A DNA stretch of 11,277 nucleotides, taken from an uncultured Actinomycetes bacterium (lineage in GTDB: Bacteria > Actinomycetota > Actinomycetes > Nanopelagicales > Nanopelagicaceae). Below, piece after piece: positions 6,248-11,277 of the stretch; within the stretch, counting starts at the first letter, position 1; each line of letters starts with the position of its first letter. The notes under the pieces were generated by a model that searched no databases, had not been told where the DNA came from, and worked only from the letters and a program-made list of their open reading frames with translations. Made by a program: the position numbers and the translations under genes. The DNA lies in assembly GCA_903907665.1 (NCBI GenBank), contig CAIVOW010000046.1, positions 1 to 11,277 of the forward strand, in the 5' to 3' direction.

Positions 6248-7030
6248 TCAAGCACCAAAGCGGCGATGGCGCTGGCTGTAAGCGCGCAGCGCTCGAAGAA
6301 AGTCCACTCGGCGAAAATCGGGCCAATATGCCTCGCAAAAGTAAAAATCAGAATGGGCGGATTGCCAGAGCAAGAATCCAGAAAGTCGCTGTTCACCAGA
6401 GGTACGGATGACTAAGTCGGGATCTGGAAGACCAGCCGTGTAGAGATGTTTACCAATTTCATCACTGCTAATTTCATCGGCGATTTCGTCAGCTGACTTT
6501 CCAGTTGATATCCCGGTCCGAATGTAATTACGCACAGCATCTACGATTTCGCGCCGACCGCCATATCCAATTGCAACGTTTACAACAATGCTGGATGCAC
6601 CTTTACTTTCAATTGCAACACGAGCTAACTTTTCATGAAGCCAATCTGGAAGTAAATCCAGGGCTCCTAGCGGTTTAATTTCCCAGCGTTGTAACTCCGC
6701 CAATCTATCCACGGCAGCACCGATGATTTGGAGTAAGGGGTCCAACTCCTCTGGAGGACGATTGAGATTATCGGTGGAGAGTAGCCATAAGGTAATGATT
6801 TTAACGTTTGCTTCTTCACACCATTCTAAAACTTCAATAATTTTTGCTGCGCCCTTGCGGTGGCCATGTTCCGGAGAAGCTGCGAGAGTATTTTTTGCCC
6901 ACCGGCGATTGCCATCCAAAATGATTCCGACGTGGTGTGGAGTTTCATCGTAATTTAAGTGAGCAAGCAGGCGTCTTTCATAGAGTGGATAAAGAATCGA
7001 CTTTACGACCTTCTTTATTGCTGCCTTCAT
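6248..7030 (-). CDS. uppS: Cis-prenyltransferase, short-chain (Z)-farnesyl diphosphate synthase type (UppS family)
   Basis: This enzyme condenses IPP onto an allylic diphosphate with cis double bonds to feed polyprenyl phosphate lipid carriers of cell-wall synthesis. The 260 residues carry the family motifs: VGIILDGNRRWA (catalytic D39), HGHRKGA (about 55-61), LLSTDNLNRP (83-92), NVAIGYGGRREIVDA (151-165) and the diphosphate-binding IRTSGEQRLSGFLLWQSAHS (208-227). It resembles M. tuberculosis Rv1086, an omega,E,Z-FPP synthase, more than the long-chain Rv2361c, especially in WLLSTDNL (long-chain enzymes have FSTENW) and the closing RVDFLRALRAYSQRHRR. Leu83 occupies the place of Rv1086 Leu84, reported to limit chain length. 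So the product may be a C15 intermediate, although a streamlined genome might have only this copy. The start ATG lies 12 bases after the DUF3817 stop and no clear RBS is visible. The symbol is by family, not proven product. Confidence 0.88.
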   Translation of the reverse strand: MKAAIKKVVKSILYPLYERRLLAHLNYDETPHHVGIILDGNRRWAKNTLAASPEHGHRKGAAKIIEVLEWCEEANVKIITLWLLSTDNLNRPPEELDPLLQIIGAAVDRLAELQRWEIKPLGALDLLPDWLHEKLARVAIESKGASSIVVNVAIGYGGRREIVDAVRNYIRTGISTGKSADEIADEISSDEIGKHLYTAGLPDPDLVIRTSGEQRLSGFLLWQSAHSDFYFCEAYWPDFRRVDFLRALRAYSQRHRRFGA

Positions 7031-7042
7031 CGCGGATACGTT

Positions 7043-7393
7043 TTATTCGGGAAGAGCTGAGCCGCCAGTTAGCGCTGCGTATTCGGCTCGCGCTCGACGA
7101 TCTGCGACAAACGACGCTATCGGCAGAGTACCTGCAGCTAAATATCCCAACATGCTAAAAAATGGCTTACGAACGGAGAGCGAATAATTGAAGGCTGTGA
7201 GCACATAAATCATGTACATAAATCCGTGGACCACGGCAATCAAGCGGATAATCGTTGGTACGTTGTCATTGACCGCAGTTAATTTAATTGGCAGATAAAC
7301 CAACCACAACAGCAGCGAGAGCACGCCAGCAACATTGGCCATTAGATGAAATCGAGCGAGAGCTCCTGCGCGGTTAAATTTAAAGAAATTCAT
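7043..7393 (-). CDS. DUF3817 family integral membrane protein
   Basis: A 116-residue membrane protein of the actinobacterial DUF3817 (YdzA-like) family. Function is unknown. Three hydrophobic segments are seen: about 17-38 (ANVAGVLSLLLWLVYLPIKL), about 48-68 with the family's VHG motif (IIRLIAVVHGFMYMIYVL), and about 79-97 ending PIASFVADRR. The family pattern of a P...SFV.DRR end is clear. The start is set at ATG 7393. A TTG two codons earlier is possible, but AGGG seven bases before the ATG favours the later start. It sits nine bases from the SURF1 stop and 12 bases from the cis-prenyltransferase start, so it is very probably in one transcript with them. Confidence 0.8.
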   Translation of the reverse strand: MNFFKFNRAGALARFHLMANVAGVLSLLLWLVYLPIKLTAVNDNVPTIIRLIAVVHGFMYMIYVLTAFNYSLSVRKPFFSMLGYLAAGTLPIASFVADRRARAEYAALTGGSALPE

Positions 7394-7402
7394 AGCCAAA
7401 CC

Positions 7403-8092
7403 CTACTCGCTCTTTGCTTTTGCATCTCGAAACCTGTTGTAGAAAGGAAAAGAAAGTATCAAAAGCCCAATAAACCACCATGTAATTACATATGCGATGT
7501 GCTGCCAATAAAATGCCCCGCCCTGCGAAAGCAACTGAGGAGCAGCAATATCTCCGCCTGTCGCGATGACGTATCCATCAAAAAGGTTAAATCCCGTATC
7601 TCCCGCAACGAGGGCTGGGTCTATTCGTGAAAGTCGGCCAGGGCCGCCTTCGGCTTGATCAACATTTTCACGTGGATAAAGTCGGCCACTGATCTGAATC
7701 TGGGAATTACCAGTACTGTCTTTAGGAAATGTTCCCGGGTCCAAGCCTCGAACAACTAGCACCGCTCTTTTGTCAGAAAGTCGGGCTAAAGAAACCCACA
7801 AGTCTTTCCTACTTTTTCTCCCATCAGTAAAACTCACCAATTGATTTGGTGCTACATAATTCTTTTCATACGTTGCTTGGAAAGTTACCAATCGATTAAA
7901 AGCTGTATTTCGTAAATTAGAACCGGCGCTTGCTACTTTAGTTAACTCAATGATCGCGCGTTCGGGTTGTGGCTTCTGAAATTTTGCCATTCCTTGTGCG
8001 CGATGCCATTGCCAAAGCCCAAGTTCAAAGCAGGTGGCCGCAGCTAACACAATGATTAATCCAAGGGCGAAAGTCTTAAGATATTTGCGCAT
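7403..8092 (-). CDS. SURF1 family cytochrome oxidase biogenesis protein
   Basis: SURF1 proteins assist assembly of haem-copper cytochrome c oxidase, probably by handling haem a insertion. The 229-residue protein has the family plan: a transmembrane helix at about 7-25 followed by LGLWQWHR (24-31), a large external domain with AFNRLVTFQATY (64-75), VVRGLDPGTFP (113-123) and ISGRLYP, then a second helix at about 198-216 in the family motif FYWQHIAYVITWW, and a short charged tail. Length is normal for actinobacterial members. The ATG lies seven bases after the stop of the small membrane protein gene, without a clear RBS. The gene implies an aerobic, aa3-type respiratory chain in the host. Confidence 0.9.
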   Translation of the reverse strand: MRKYLKTFALGLIIVLAAATCFELGLWQWHRAQGMAKFQKPQPERAIIELTKVASAGSNLRNTAFNRLVTFQATYEKNYVAPNQLVSFTDGRKSRKDLWVSLARLSDKRAVLVVRGLDPGTFPKDSTGNSQIQISGRLYPRENVDQAEGGPGRLSRIDPALVAGDTGFNLFDGYVIATGGDIAAPQLLSQGGAFYWQHIAYVITWWFIGLLILSFPFYNRFRDAKAKSE

Positions 8093-8099
8093 TCAGAAT

Positions 8100-8246
8100 T
8101 TATTGCTGTTCTGAGTCTGGCTTTTCAGCTGCCCGCTTGTAGCGTCGGTAAAAGCTGACTAAGAGAAGTGTTACCGCAGTAACCAAAAAAATCATCGTTA
8201 GCGAACCCACAAGGCCCACATTTATACTTGCAGGTGCATCATCCAT
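8100..8246 (-). CDS. Small single-pass membrane protein ahead of SURF1, unknown function
   Basis: A 48-residue protein with a short acidic N-terminus (MDDAPASIN), one transmembrane segment at about 10-32 (VGLVGSLTMIFLVTAVTLLLV), a basic stop-transfer patch (YRRYKRAAEK) and a polar tail, giving an N-out, C-in prediction. I do not recognise the family. The start at 8246 is preferred over the ATG at 8294: the longer version would run into the divergent DUF4307 gene, and a GATAAT box sits six bases before 8246, fitting a leaderless mRNA. It leads the cluster SURF1-DUF3817-cis-prenyltransferase with only seven bases to SURF1, so a role in oxidase assembly or as a small oxidase subunit is a reasonable guess, not shown. 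Confidence 0.65.
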   Translation of the reverse strand: MDDAPASINVGLVGSLTMIFLVTAVTLLLVSFYRRYKRAAEKPDSEQQ

Positions 8247-8252
8247 GTCGCA

Positions 8253-8258
8253 ATTATC
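8253..8258 (-). promoter_or_regulatory. -10 box for the small membrane protein-SURF1-DUF3817-prenyltransferase cluster
   Basis: GATAAT on the minus strand differs from TATAAT at one base and ends six bases before ATG 8246, consistent with leaderless transcription of the four-gene minus-strand cluster. No -35 match was seen at 17 bases. Confidence 0.45.
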
Positions 8259-8269
8259 CACCCAATGAC

Positions 8270-8275
8270 TAGACT
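8270..8275 (+). promoter_or_regulatory. -10 box for the DUF4307-greA transcript
   Basis: TAGACT fits TAnnnT and ends seven bases before ATG 8283. This would make the DUF4307 mRNA leaderless and supports 8283 over the in-frame ATG at 8265, which lies upstream of the box. No Shine-Dalgarno sequence precedes either ATG. Confidence 0.45.
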
Positions 8276-8282
8276 CCACGAC

Positions 8283-8717
8283 ATGAGTTCCCATTCCGAA
8301 CCGGTAAATAGCCCTGAGATAACCGCCTTCTTAAAGGAGCGTTACGGGAAGAGTGGCAAAAATGGGAAATCAAACTGGCGCTCTGGATGGAAGCTTCCCG
8401 CAGCACTCCTTGCGCTGACTGGTGGCGCCTGGCTCATCTGGAGCGCAGCTCATGCGGCAAGCCCTGAAATTCGATCCACTCTCATTTCATTTAAATCACT
8501 CTCATCCACCTCAATTCAGATTCGATATTCAGTTCAGATCAAAGATCCCACCCGCAATCACCAATGCACCTTGGTCGCCCGTGACGGGGATAAAAACACT
8601 GTGGGCGAAATTGTTGATCAAATCCCCCTTGGTGTAGCAAGCACTACGCGTGAAGTACTCATTCCTTCTCGATTACAAGCAGTAAATGCTGGTATCGCTT
8701 CTTGTTCTTCCCTGTAA
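8283..8717 (+). CDS. DUF4307 family membrane-anchored protein
   Basis: A 144-residue protein of the actinobacterial DUF4307 family, function unknown. It has a polar N-terminus with the family's RYGK element (about 20-23), one membrane anchor at about 38-56 (LPAALLALTGGAWLIWSAA), then an external beta-rich domain with VQIKDPTRNHQCTLVARD, an NTVGEIV motif and two cysteines (one in HQCTL, one in ASCSSL near the end) that may pair. Family members lie next to greA and mca in mycobacteria (Rv1081c, recalled). Here greA follows closely and the upstream neighbour is the divergent SURF1 cluster, not mca. The start at 8283 is chosen from the -10 spacing; 8265 would add six residues. Confidence 0.8.
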   Translation: MSSHSEPVNSPEITAFLKERYGKSGKNGKSNWRSGWKLPAALLALTGGAWLIWSAAHAASPEIRSTLISFKSLSSTSIQIRYSVQIKDPTRNHQCTLVARDGDKNTVGEIVDQIPLGVASTTREVLIPSRLQAVNAGIASCSSL

Positions 8718-8739
8718 ACTTTCCTACCTTATGGCTGAT

Positions 8740-9219
8740 ATGAGTAACACTCCTAAAACATGGTTGACCCAAGCTGCTGCAGACAGACTGAGCGGTGAGC
8801 TAGCCGACCTTGAAGGACCACGTCGCGCTGACATTGTGAAGAAGATTGAAGCTGCGCGCGCTGAAGGAGACCTCAAAGAAAATGGCGGTTATCACGCCGC
8901 AAAAGATGAGCAAGGAAAAATCGAAGCTCGTATTCGCCAGCTCAAACACATGCTTGATAATGCGCACATCGGAGAACCTCCGGCGAGCGCGGATGGAATT
9001 GTTGGACACGGGATGCGCGTCATTGTCGACATGATGGGTGATGAGATGCATTTCCTCTTGGGCTCGCGTGAAATTGATATCGAAGGTCTAGATGTCTATA
9101 GCGAAAAATCTCCACTTGGGTCAGCGGTGATGGGCCAAAAAATTGGTGAGACCGTCACCTACACGGCTCCGAATGGACGCGAGATTAAAGTCACCATAAA
9201 AGACGCTAAATTCCATTAA
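8740..9219 (+). CDS. greA: Transcription elongation factor GreA
   Basis: GreA enters the secondary channel of backtracked RNA polymerase and stimulates cleavage of the extruded RNA 3' end, restarting elongation. The 159-residue product has an N-terminal coiled coil (about 1-77) with the tip motif EGDLKENGGYHAAKDEQ, where D44 and E47 correspond to the catalytic acidic pair of E. coli D41/E44, and a C-terminal FKBP-like domain containing VYSEKSPLGSAVMGQKIGE and YTAPNGREIKVTI. The start MSNTPKTWLTQ aligns with the mycobacterial MTDTQVTWLTQ. An ATG three codons earlier (8731) is equally possible; a still longer frame from 8686 would overlap the DUF4307 gene and is unlikely. It lies 22 bases after the DUF4307 stop and is probably cotranscribed with it. 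Confidence 0.95.
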   Translation: MSNTPKTWLTQAAADRLSGELADLEGPRRADIVKKIEAARAEGDLKENGGYHAAKDEQGKIEARIRQLKHMLDNAHIGEPPASADGIVGHGMRVIVDMMGDEMHFLLGSREIDIEGLDVYSEKSPLGSAVMGQKIGETVTYTAPNGREIKVTIKDAKFH

Positions 9220-9323
9220 TCCGGGCGTCTTCGGTGGCGGCTTGGAATATTGAGCGTATGATTATGGTTGAAAGTTAAAGTAATTCCTGTTTATTTGAGG
9301 ATTTTAATAAAAGCACGCACCTT

Positions 9324-9330
9324 AGAGGAG
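9324..9330 (+). promoter_or_regulatory. Strong ribosome binding site of the MFS exporter gene
   Basis: AGAGGAG lies four bases before ATG 9335, the best Shine-Dalgarno match in the window apart from internal sites. In the 115-base gap after greA a TTTAAT hexamer (9303-9308) is a possible -10 box, which would give a short leader of about 20 bases. No good -35 was found. This gene therefore seems to be transcribed and translated in the classical leadered way, unlike the divergent gene pairs. Confidence 0.6.
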
Positions 9331-9334
9331 ATAC

Positions 9335-10945
9335 ATGTCTGCCCAAGCTAAAAAGGCTCACGATGGCCAATTAAGTCATAAAGAAATTATGGCTGTACTC
9401 AGCGGTTTGATGATGGGAATGCTGCTCGCAGCTCTCGACCAAACAATTGTTTCAACAGCTCTTAAGAGAATTGTGGAAGATTTCAACGGGCTATCCCATT
9501 ACACCTGGGTTGTGACCGCCTACCTTCTTACTTCAACAGCTTCTACTCCGCTGTATGGAAAAATTTCTGATCTATATGGTCGCCGTCCAGTATTCCAATT
9601 CGCCATCATTACCTTCCTTATTGGTTCGTTTGCAGCTGGTGCTGCTCAGAGCATGACTCAACTTATTATTTTCCGTGCCCTCCAAGGATTGGGCGCTGGT
9701 GGCCTGATGGCACTCACATTCGTCATTATTGGGGACATCGTTTCGCCTCGCGATCGAGGCAAGTATCAAGGCTACTTTGGTGCAGTATGGGGACTTTCCT
9801 CTGTTGCAGGTCCACTTCTTGGTGGATTCTTCTCAGACCACAATCACATCCTTGGAATCGTTGGCTGGCGCTGGATTTTTTACATCAATCTTCCAGTTGG
9901 ATTAGCTGCCCTAGTAATTACTACTGCAAGTTTGCACATTCCTAAAGTTAAGCGGGAACACAAGATTGATTATCTTGGAGCGCTACTTATGGTCTCAGCT
10001 GTTTCAGCGCTGCTTTTGGCAGTATCGGTATTTGGCCCTGAAAGCGGCTGGACTGCGCCAAAGACTCTCGTAGCATTTGGAATATCAGCAGCACTAATAA
10101 TTGGATTCTTAATTCAGGAATCTGTCGCTACAGAACCAATTCTTCCGTTGGATCTCTTTAAAAATCATACATTCTCAATTACATCAATCTTAGCTTTCAT
10201 TATTGGTGCCGGAATGTTTGGCGCAATTATTATGGTTCCGCTTTACCTACAGATCGTTCAAGGTAACTCTGCAACATCTGCCGGCTTGAAGTTGATTCCA
10301 TTTATGATTGGTATTGTTTCGATGTCAATCTACAGCGGCAAGACCATTTCTAAACATGGACACTATAAGCGCTTCCCAATTATTGGCCTTACCTTAATGG
10401 CAATAGGTATCGGATTTATGACGACTCTAGGAACTCATACCCCATATTGGAAGCTTGCCATTTATGCCTGCTTAATTGGAATGGGTCTTGGATTTTCGAT
10501 GCAGACCATTGTTATTGCGTTACAAAATGCAGTTGAATTTAAGGATATGGGAGTTTCGACTTCTGCCAATACATTCTTTCGCTCCGTTGGAGGAACAATT
10601 GGAGTTGCACTCTTTGGAACCATCTACGCCAATAAATTGGCAAGAGAACTTCCAAAAGCAATAACAAATGTGGCAACGACAAATCCTGGTGCAATGGCAG
10701 GGTTTACACCAGAGAAAGTTGCACAACTTCGCAACAATACCTCGGTGTTAAAGTCATTCACTCCACAACTTCAAGAAGGAATTCTAGGGGCCTTTGTTAA
10801 GGGATTCCATGCAGTCTTTATTTCAGCACTTCCACTGATTCTGTTGGGCCTTGCTTTCGCATTCTTCTTACGCGAAAAACCACTTAAGACAGGGGCAGCA
10901 CACGCTGCAGCTCGCGATGAAGCAGCGGGAGAGTCTGTCGGTTAA
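9335..10945 (+). CDS. DHA2-family (EmrB/QacA type) MFS multidrug exporter, 14 transmembrane segments
   Basis: A proton-coupled drug or metabolite exporter of the inner membrane. The 536-residue length and hydrophobicity pattern suit the 14-helix DHA2 branch of the major facilitator superfamily. Motif D1 lies in helix 1 ([17 protein letters not shown], with D35). Motif A is [11 protein letters not shown] (75-85) between helices 2 and 3. Motif B is [11 protein letters not shown] (113-123). The antiporter motif C is VAGPLLGG (157-164) in helix 5. A long extracytoplasmic loop at about 434-486 precedes the last helix (about 489-512), and a polar Ala-rich tail closes the protein. Substrate cannot be told from sequence; the family includes exporters of antibiotics, dyes and lipids. 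No regulator gene of TetR or MarR type lies beside it, which is unusual for drug-induced members. A strong terminator follows the stop. Confidence 0.9.
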   Translation: MSAQAKKAHDGQLSHKEIMAVLSGLMMGMLLAALDQTIVSTALKRIVEDFNGLSHYTWVVTAYLLTSTASTPLYGKISDLYGRRPVFQFAIITFLIGSFAAGAAQSMTQLIIFRALQGLGAGGLMALTFVIIGDIVSPRDRGKYQGYFGAVWGLSSVAGPLLGGFFSDHNHILGIVGWRWIFYINLPVGLAALVITTASLHIPKVKREHKIDYLGALLMVSAVSALLLAVSVFGPESGWTAPKTLVAFGISAALIIGFLIQESVATEPILPLDLFKNHTFSITSILAFIIGAGMFGAIIMVPLYLQIVQGNSATSAGLKLIPFMIGIVSMSIYSGKTISKHGHYKRFPIIGLTLMAIGIGFMTTLGTHTPYWKLAIYACLIGMGLGFSMQTIVIALQNAVEFKDMGVSTSANTFFRSVGGTIGVALFGTIYANKLARELPKAITNVATTNPGAMAGFTPEKVAQLRNNTSVLKSFTPQLQEGILGAFVKGFHAVFISALPLILLGLAFAFFLREKPLKTGAAHAAARDEAAGESVG

Positions 10946-10954
10946 TCTCCAATT

Positions 10955-10991
10955 AAAAAGCCCCGCCAATTTATTTGGCGGGGCTTTTTTT
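10955..10991. terminator. Strong bidirectional intrinsic terminator
   Basis: A GC-rich core, GCCCCGCCAA (10960-10969) with TTGGCGGGGC (10975-10984), is extended by an A5/T5 stretch to a perfect 15-bp stem with a five-base loop. On the plus strand seven T residues follow, and on the minus strand five. It would end the MFS exporter transcript from the left and the Bax inhibitor family transcript from the right, whose stop codons lie 9-10 bases from either end. Confidence 0.95.
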
Positions 10992-10999
10992 ATTATTAA

Positions 11000-11277
11000 T
11001 TACCGATCACGGAGAATTGAAAGCAAGCGAATGATTTCAAGATATAGCCAGACAACAGTGACCATTAATCCAAAACCTGCACGCCATGATTCTTCATGAG
11101 GCGCACCCGCATTAATCATCTTTTGAATTTGATCGAAATCAACAATGAGGAAGAATGAAGCAAGCGCTACGCCTCCGACACAAAGGAGAAGTCCAATTCC
11201 GCCCGTGTATAGGCCGTGACCCTTTCCAACTCCAAATGCGCCAGAAATCATTGAAATTAATCCAAGAAGTAAATATC
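11000..11277 (-). CDS. Bax inhibitor-1/YccA family membrane protein, N-terminal part outside window
   Basis: Only the last 91 residues are in the window; the frame stays open to the right edge (reading YLLLGLIS before the first internal Met), so the gene starts outside. The visible part has transmembrane segments around GLYTGGIGLLLCVGGVALASFFLIV and FGLMVTVVWLYLEIIRLLS. The closing pattern DFDQIQKMINAGAPHEESWR...FGLMVTVVWLYLEIIRLL is the hallmark of actinobacterial YccA/Bax1-I proteins, including the acidic FDQI stretch that corresponds to the calcium/pH-sensing aspartates of BI-1 proteins. These are multi-pass membrane proteins of uncertain bacterial function, with ion leak and stress protection proposed. 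Confidence 0.88.
   Translation of the reverse strand, partial: YLLLGLISMISGAFGVGKGHGLYTGGIGLLLCVGGVALASFFLIVDFDQIQKMINAGAPHEESWRAGFGLMVTVVWLYLEIIRLLSILRDR

Noticed and set aside
6228..6250. Short stem AGGCT/AGCCT at the cis-prenyltransferase stop as a terminator.
   Set aside because: Only five base pairs, overlapping the stop codon, with a weak GTTTAA after it.
8686..8739. Longer greA start with a hydrophobic N-terminus (MLVSLLVLPC).
   Set aside because: It overlaps the end of DUF4307, and GreA proteins begin directly at the coiled coil; the hydrophobic stretch is the DUF4307 C-terminus in another frame.
9200..9231. 7-bp inverted repeat AAGACGC/GCGTCTT at the end of greA as a terminator.
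   Set aside because: The loop is 18 bases, the left arm lies inside the coding region and no T-run follows.

Overview
The window reads as a compact, gene-dense chromosomal segment of an actinobacterium with moderate GC. The lineage evidence is: a PIN-PhoH (PhoH2) protein and a short-type cis-prenyltransferase that both resemble mycobacterial proteins closely, a DUF4307 gene next to greA, a C-terminal lysozyme-like domain of the kind common in actinobacterial secreted proteins, and the order ispH / xseA-xseB / fumarase / phoH2 / cis-prenyltransferase / DUF4307-greA, which follows the order of orthologues in the Mycobacterium tuberculosis Rv1080c-Rv1110 region (recalled, not searched). Low GC, gaps of a few bases and slightly overlapping genes suggest a streamlined free-living lineage such as the freshwater acI group (Nanopelagicales: Planktophila/Nanopelagicus). 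That placement is inference.

Layout. 1-700 (-): ispH, cut by the left edge. It diverges across 37 bases from a + strand run, xseA (738-1955), xseB (1965-2159) and a class I fumarase (2152-3822). The fumarase converges with a secreted lysozyme-like protein (3842-4507, -). Upstream of that on the same strand are the PIN-PhoH ATPase (4672-6042, -), a 205-base structured intergenic region, and a tight - strand cluster read right to left: a 48-residue membrane protein (8246-8100), SURF1 (8092-7403), DUF3817 (7393-7043) and a cis-prenyltransferase (7030-6248). Divergent from this cluster on + are the DUF4307 gene (8283-8717) and greA (8740-9219), then a DHA2-type MFS exporter (9335-10945). A strong bidirectional terminator separates the exporter from a Bax inhibitor-1/YccA family gene (11000-11277, -), cut by the right edge.

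Functional themes. IspH makes the C5 isoprenoid units and the cis-prenyltransferase condenses them for envelope lipids. XseA and XseB form exonuclease VII. Fumarase serves the TCA cycle and SURF1 serves cytochrome oxidase assembly. GreA rescues stalled RNA polymerase. These are mostly core housekeeping genes. I see no mobile element, CRISPR array, tRNA, rRNA, phage gene or defence cassette, and no strong candidate for a wholly new system.

The points most worth a second look are the phoH2 leader (promoter-like box, ribosome binding site, a 14-codon ORF in frame with phoH2, and a two-tier hairpin ahead of a TTG start), the likely leaderless starts at both divergent gene pairs, the 9-bp minisatellite coding for Pro-Ala-Ser repeats in the secreted lysozyme-like protein, and the unexplained 48-residue membrane protein ahead of SURF1.
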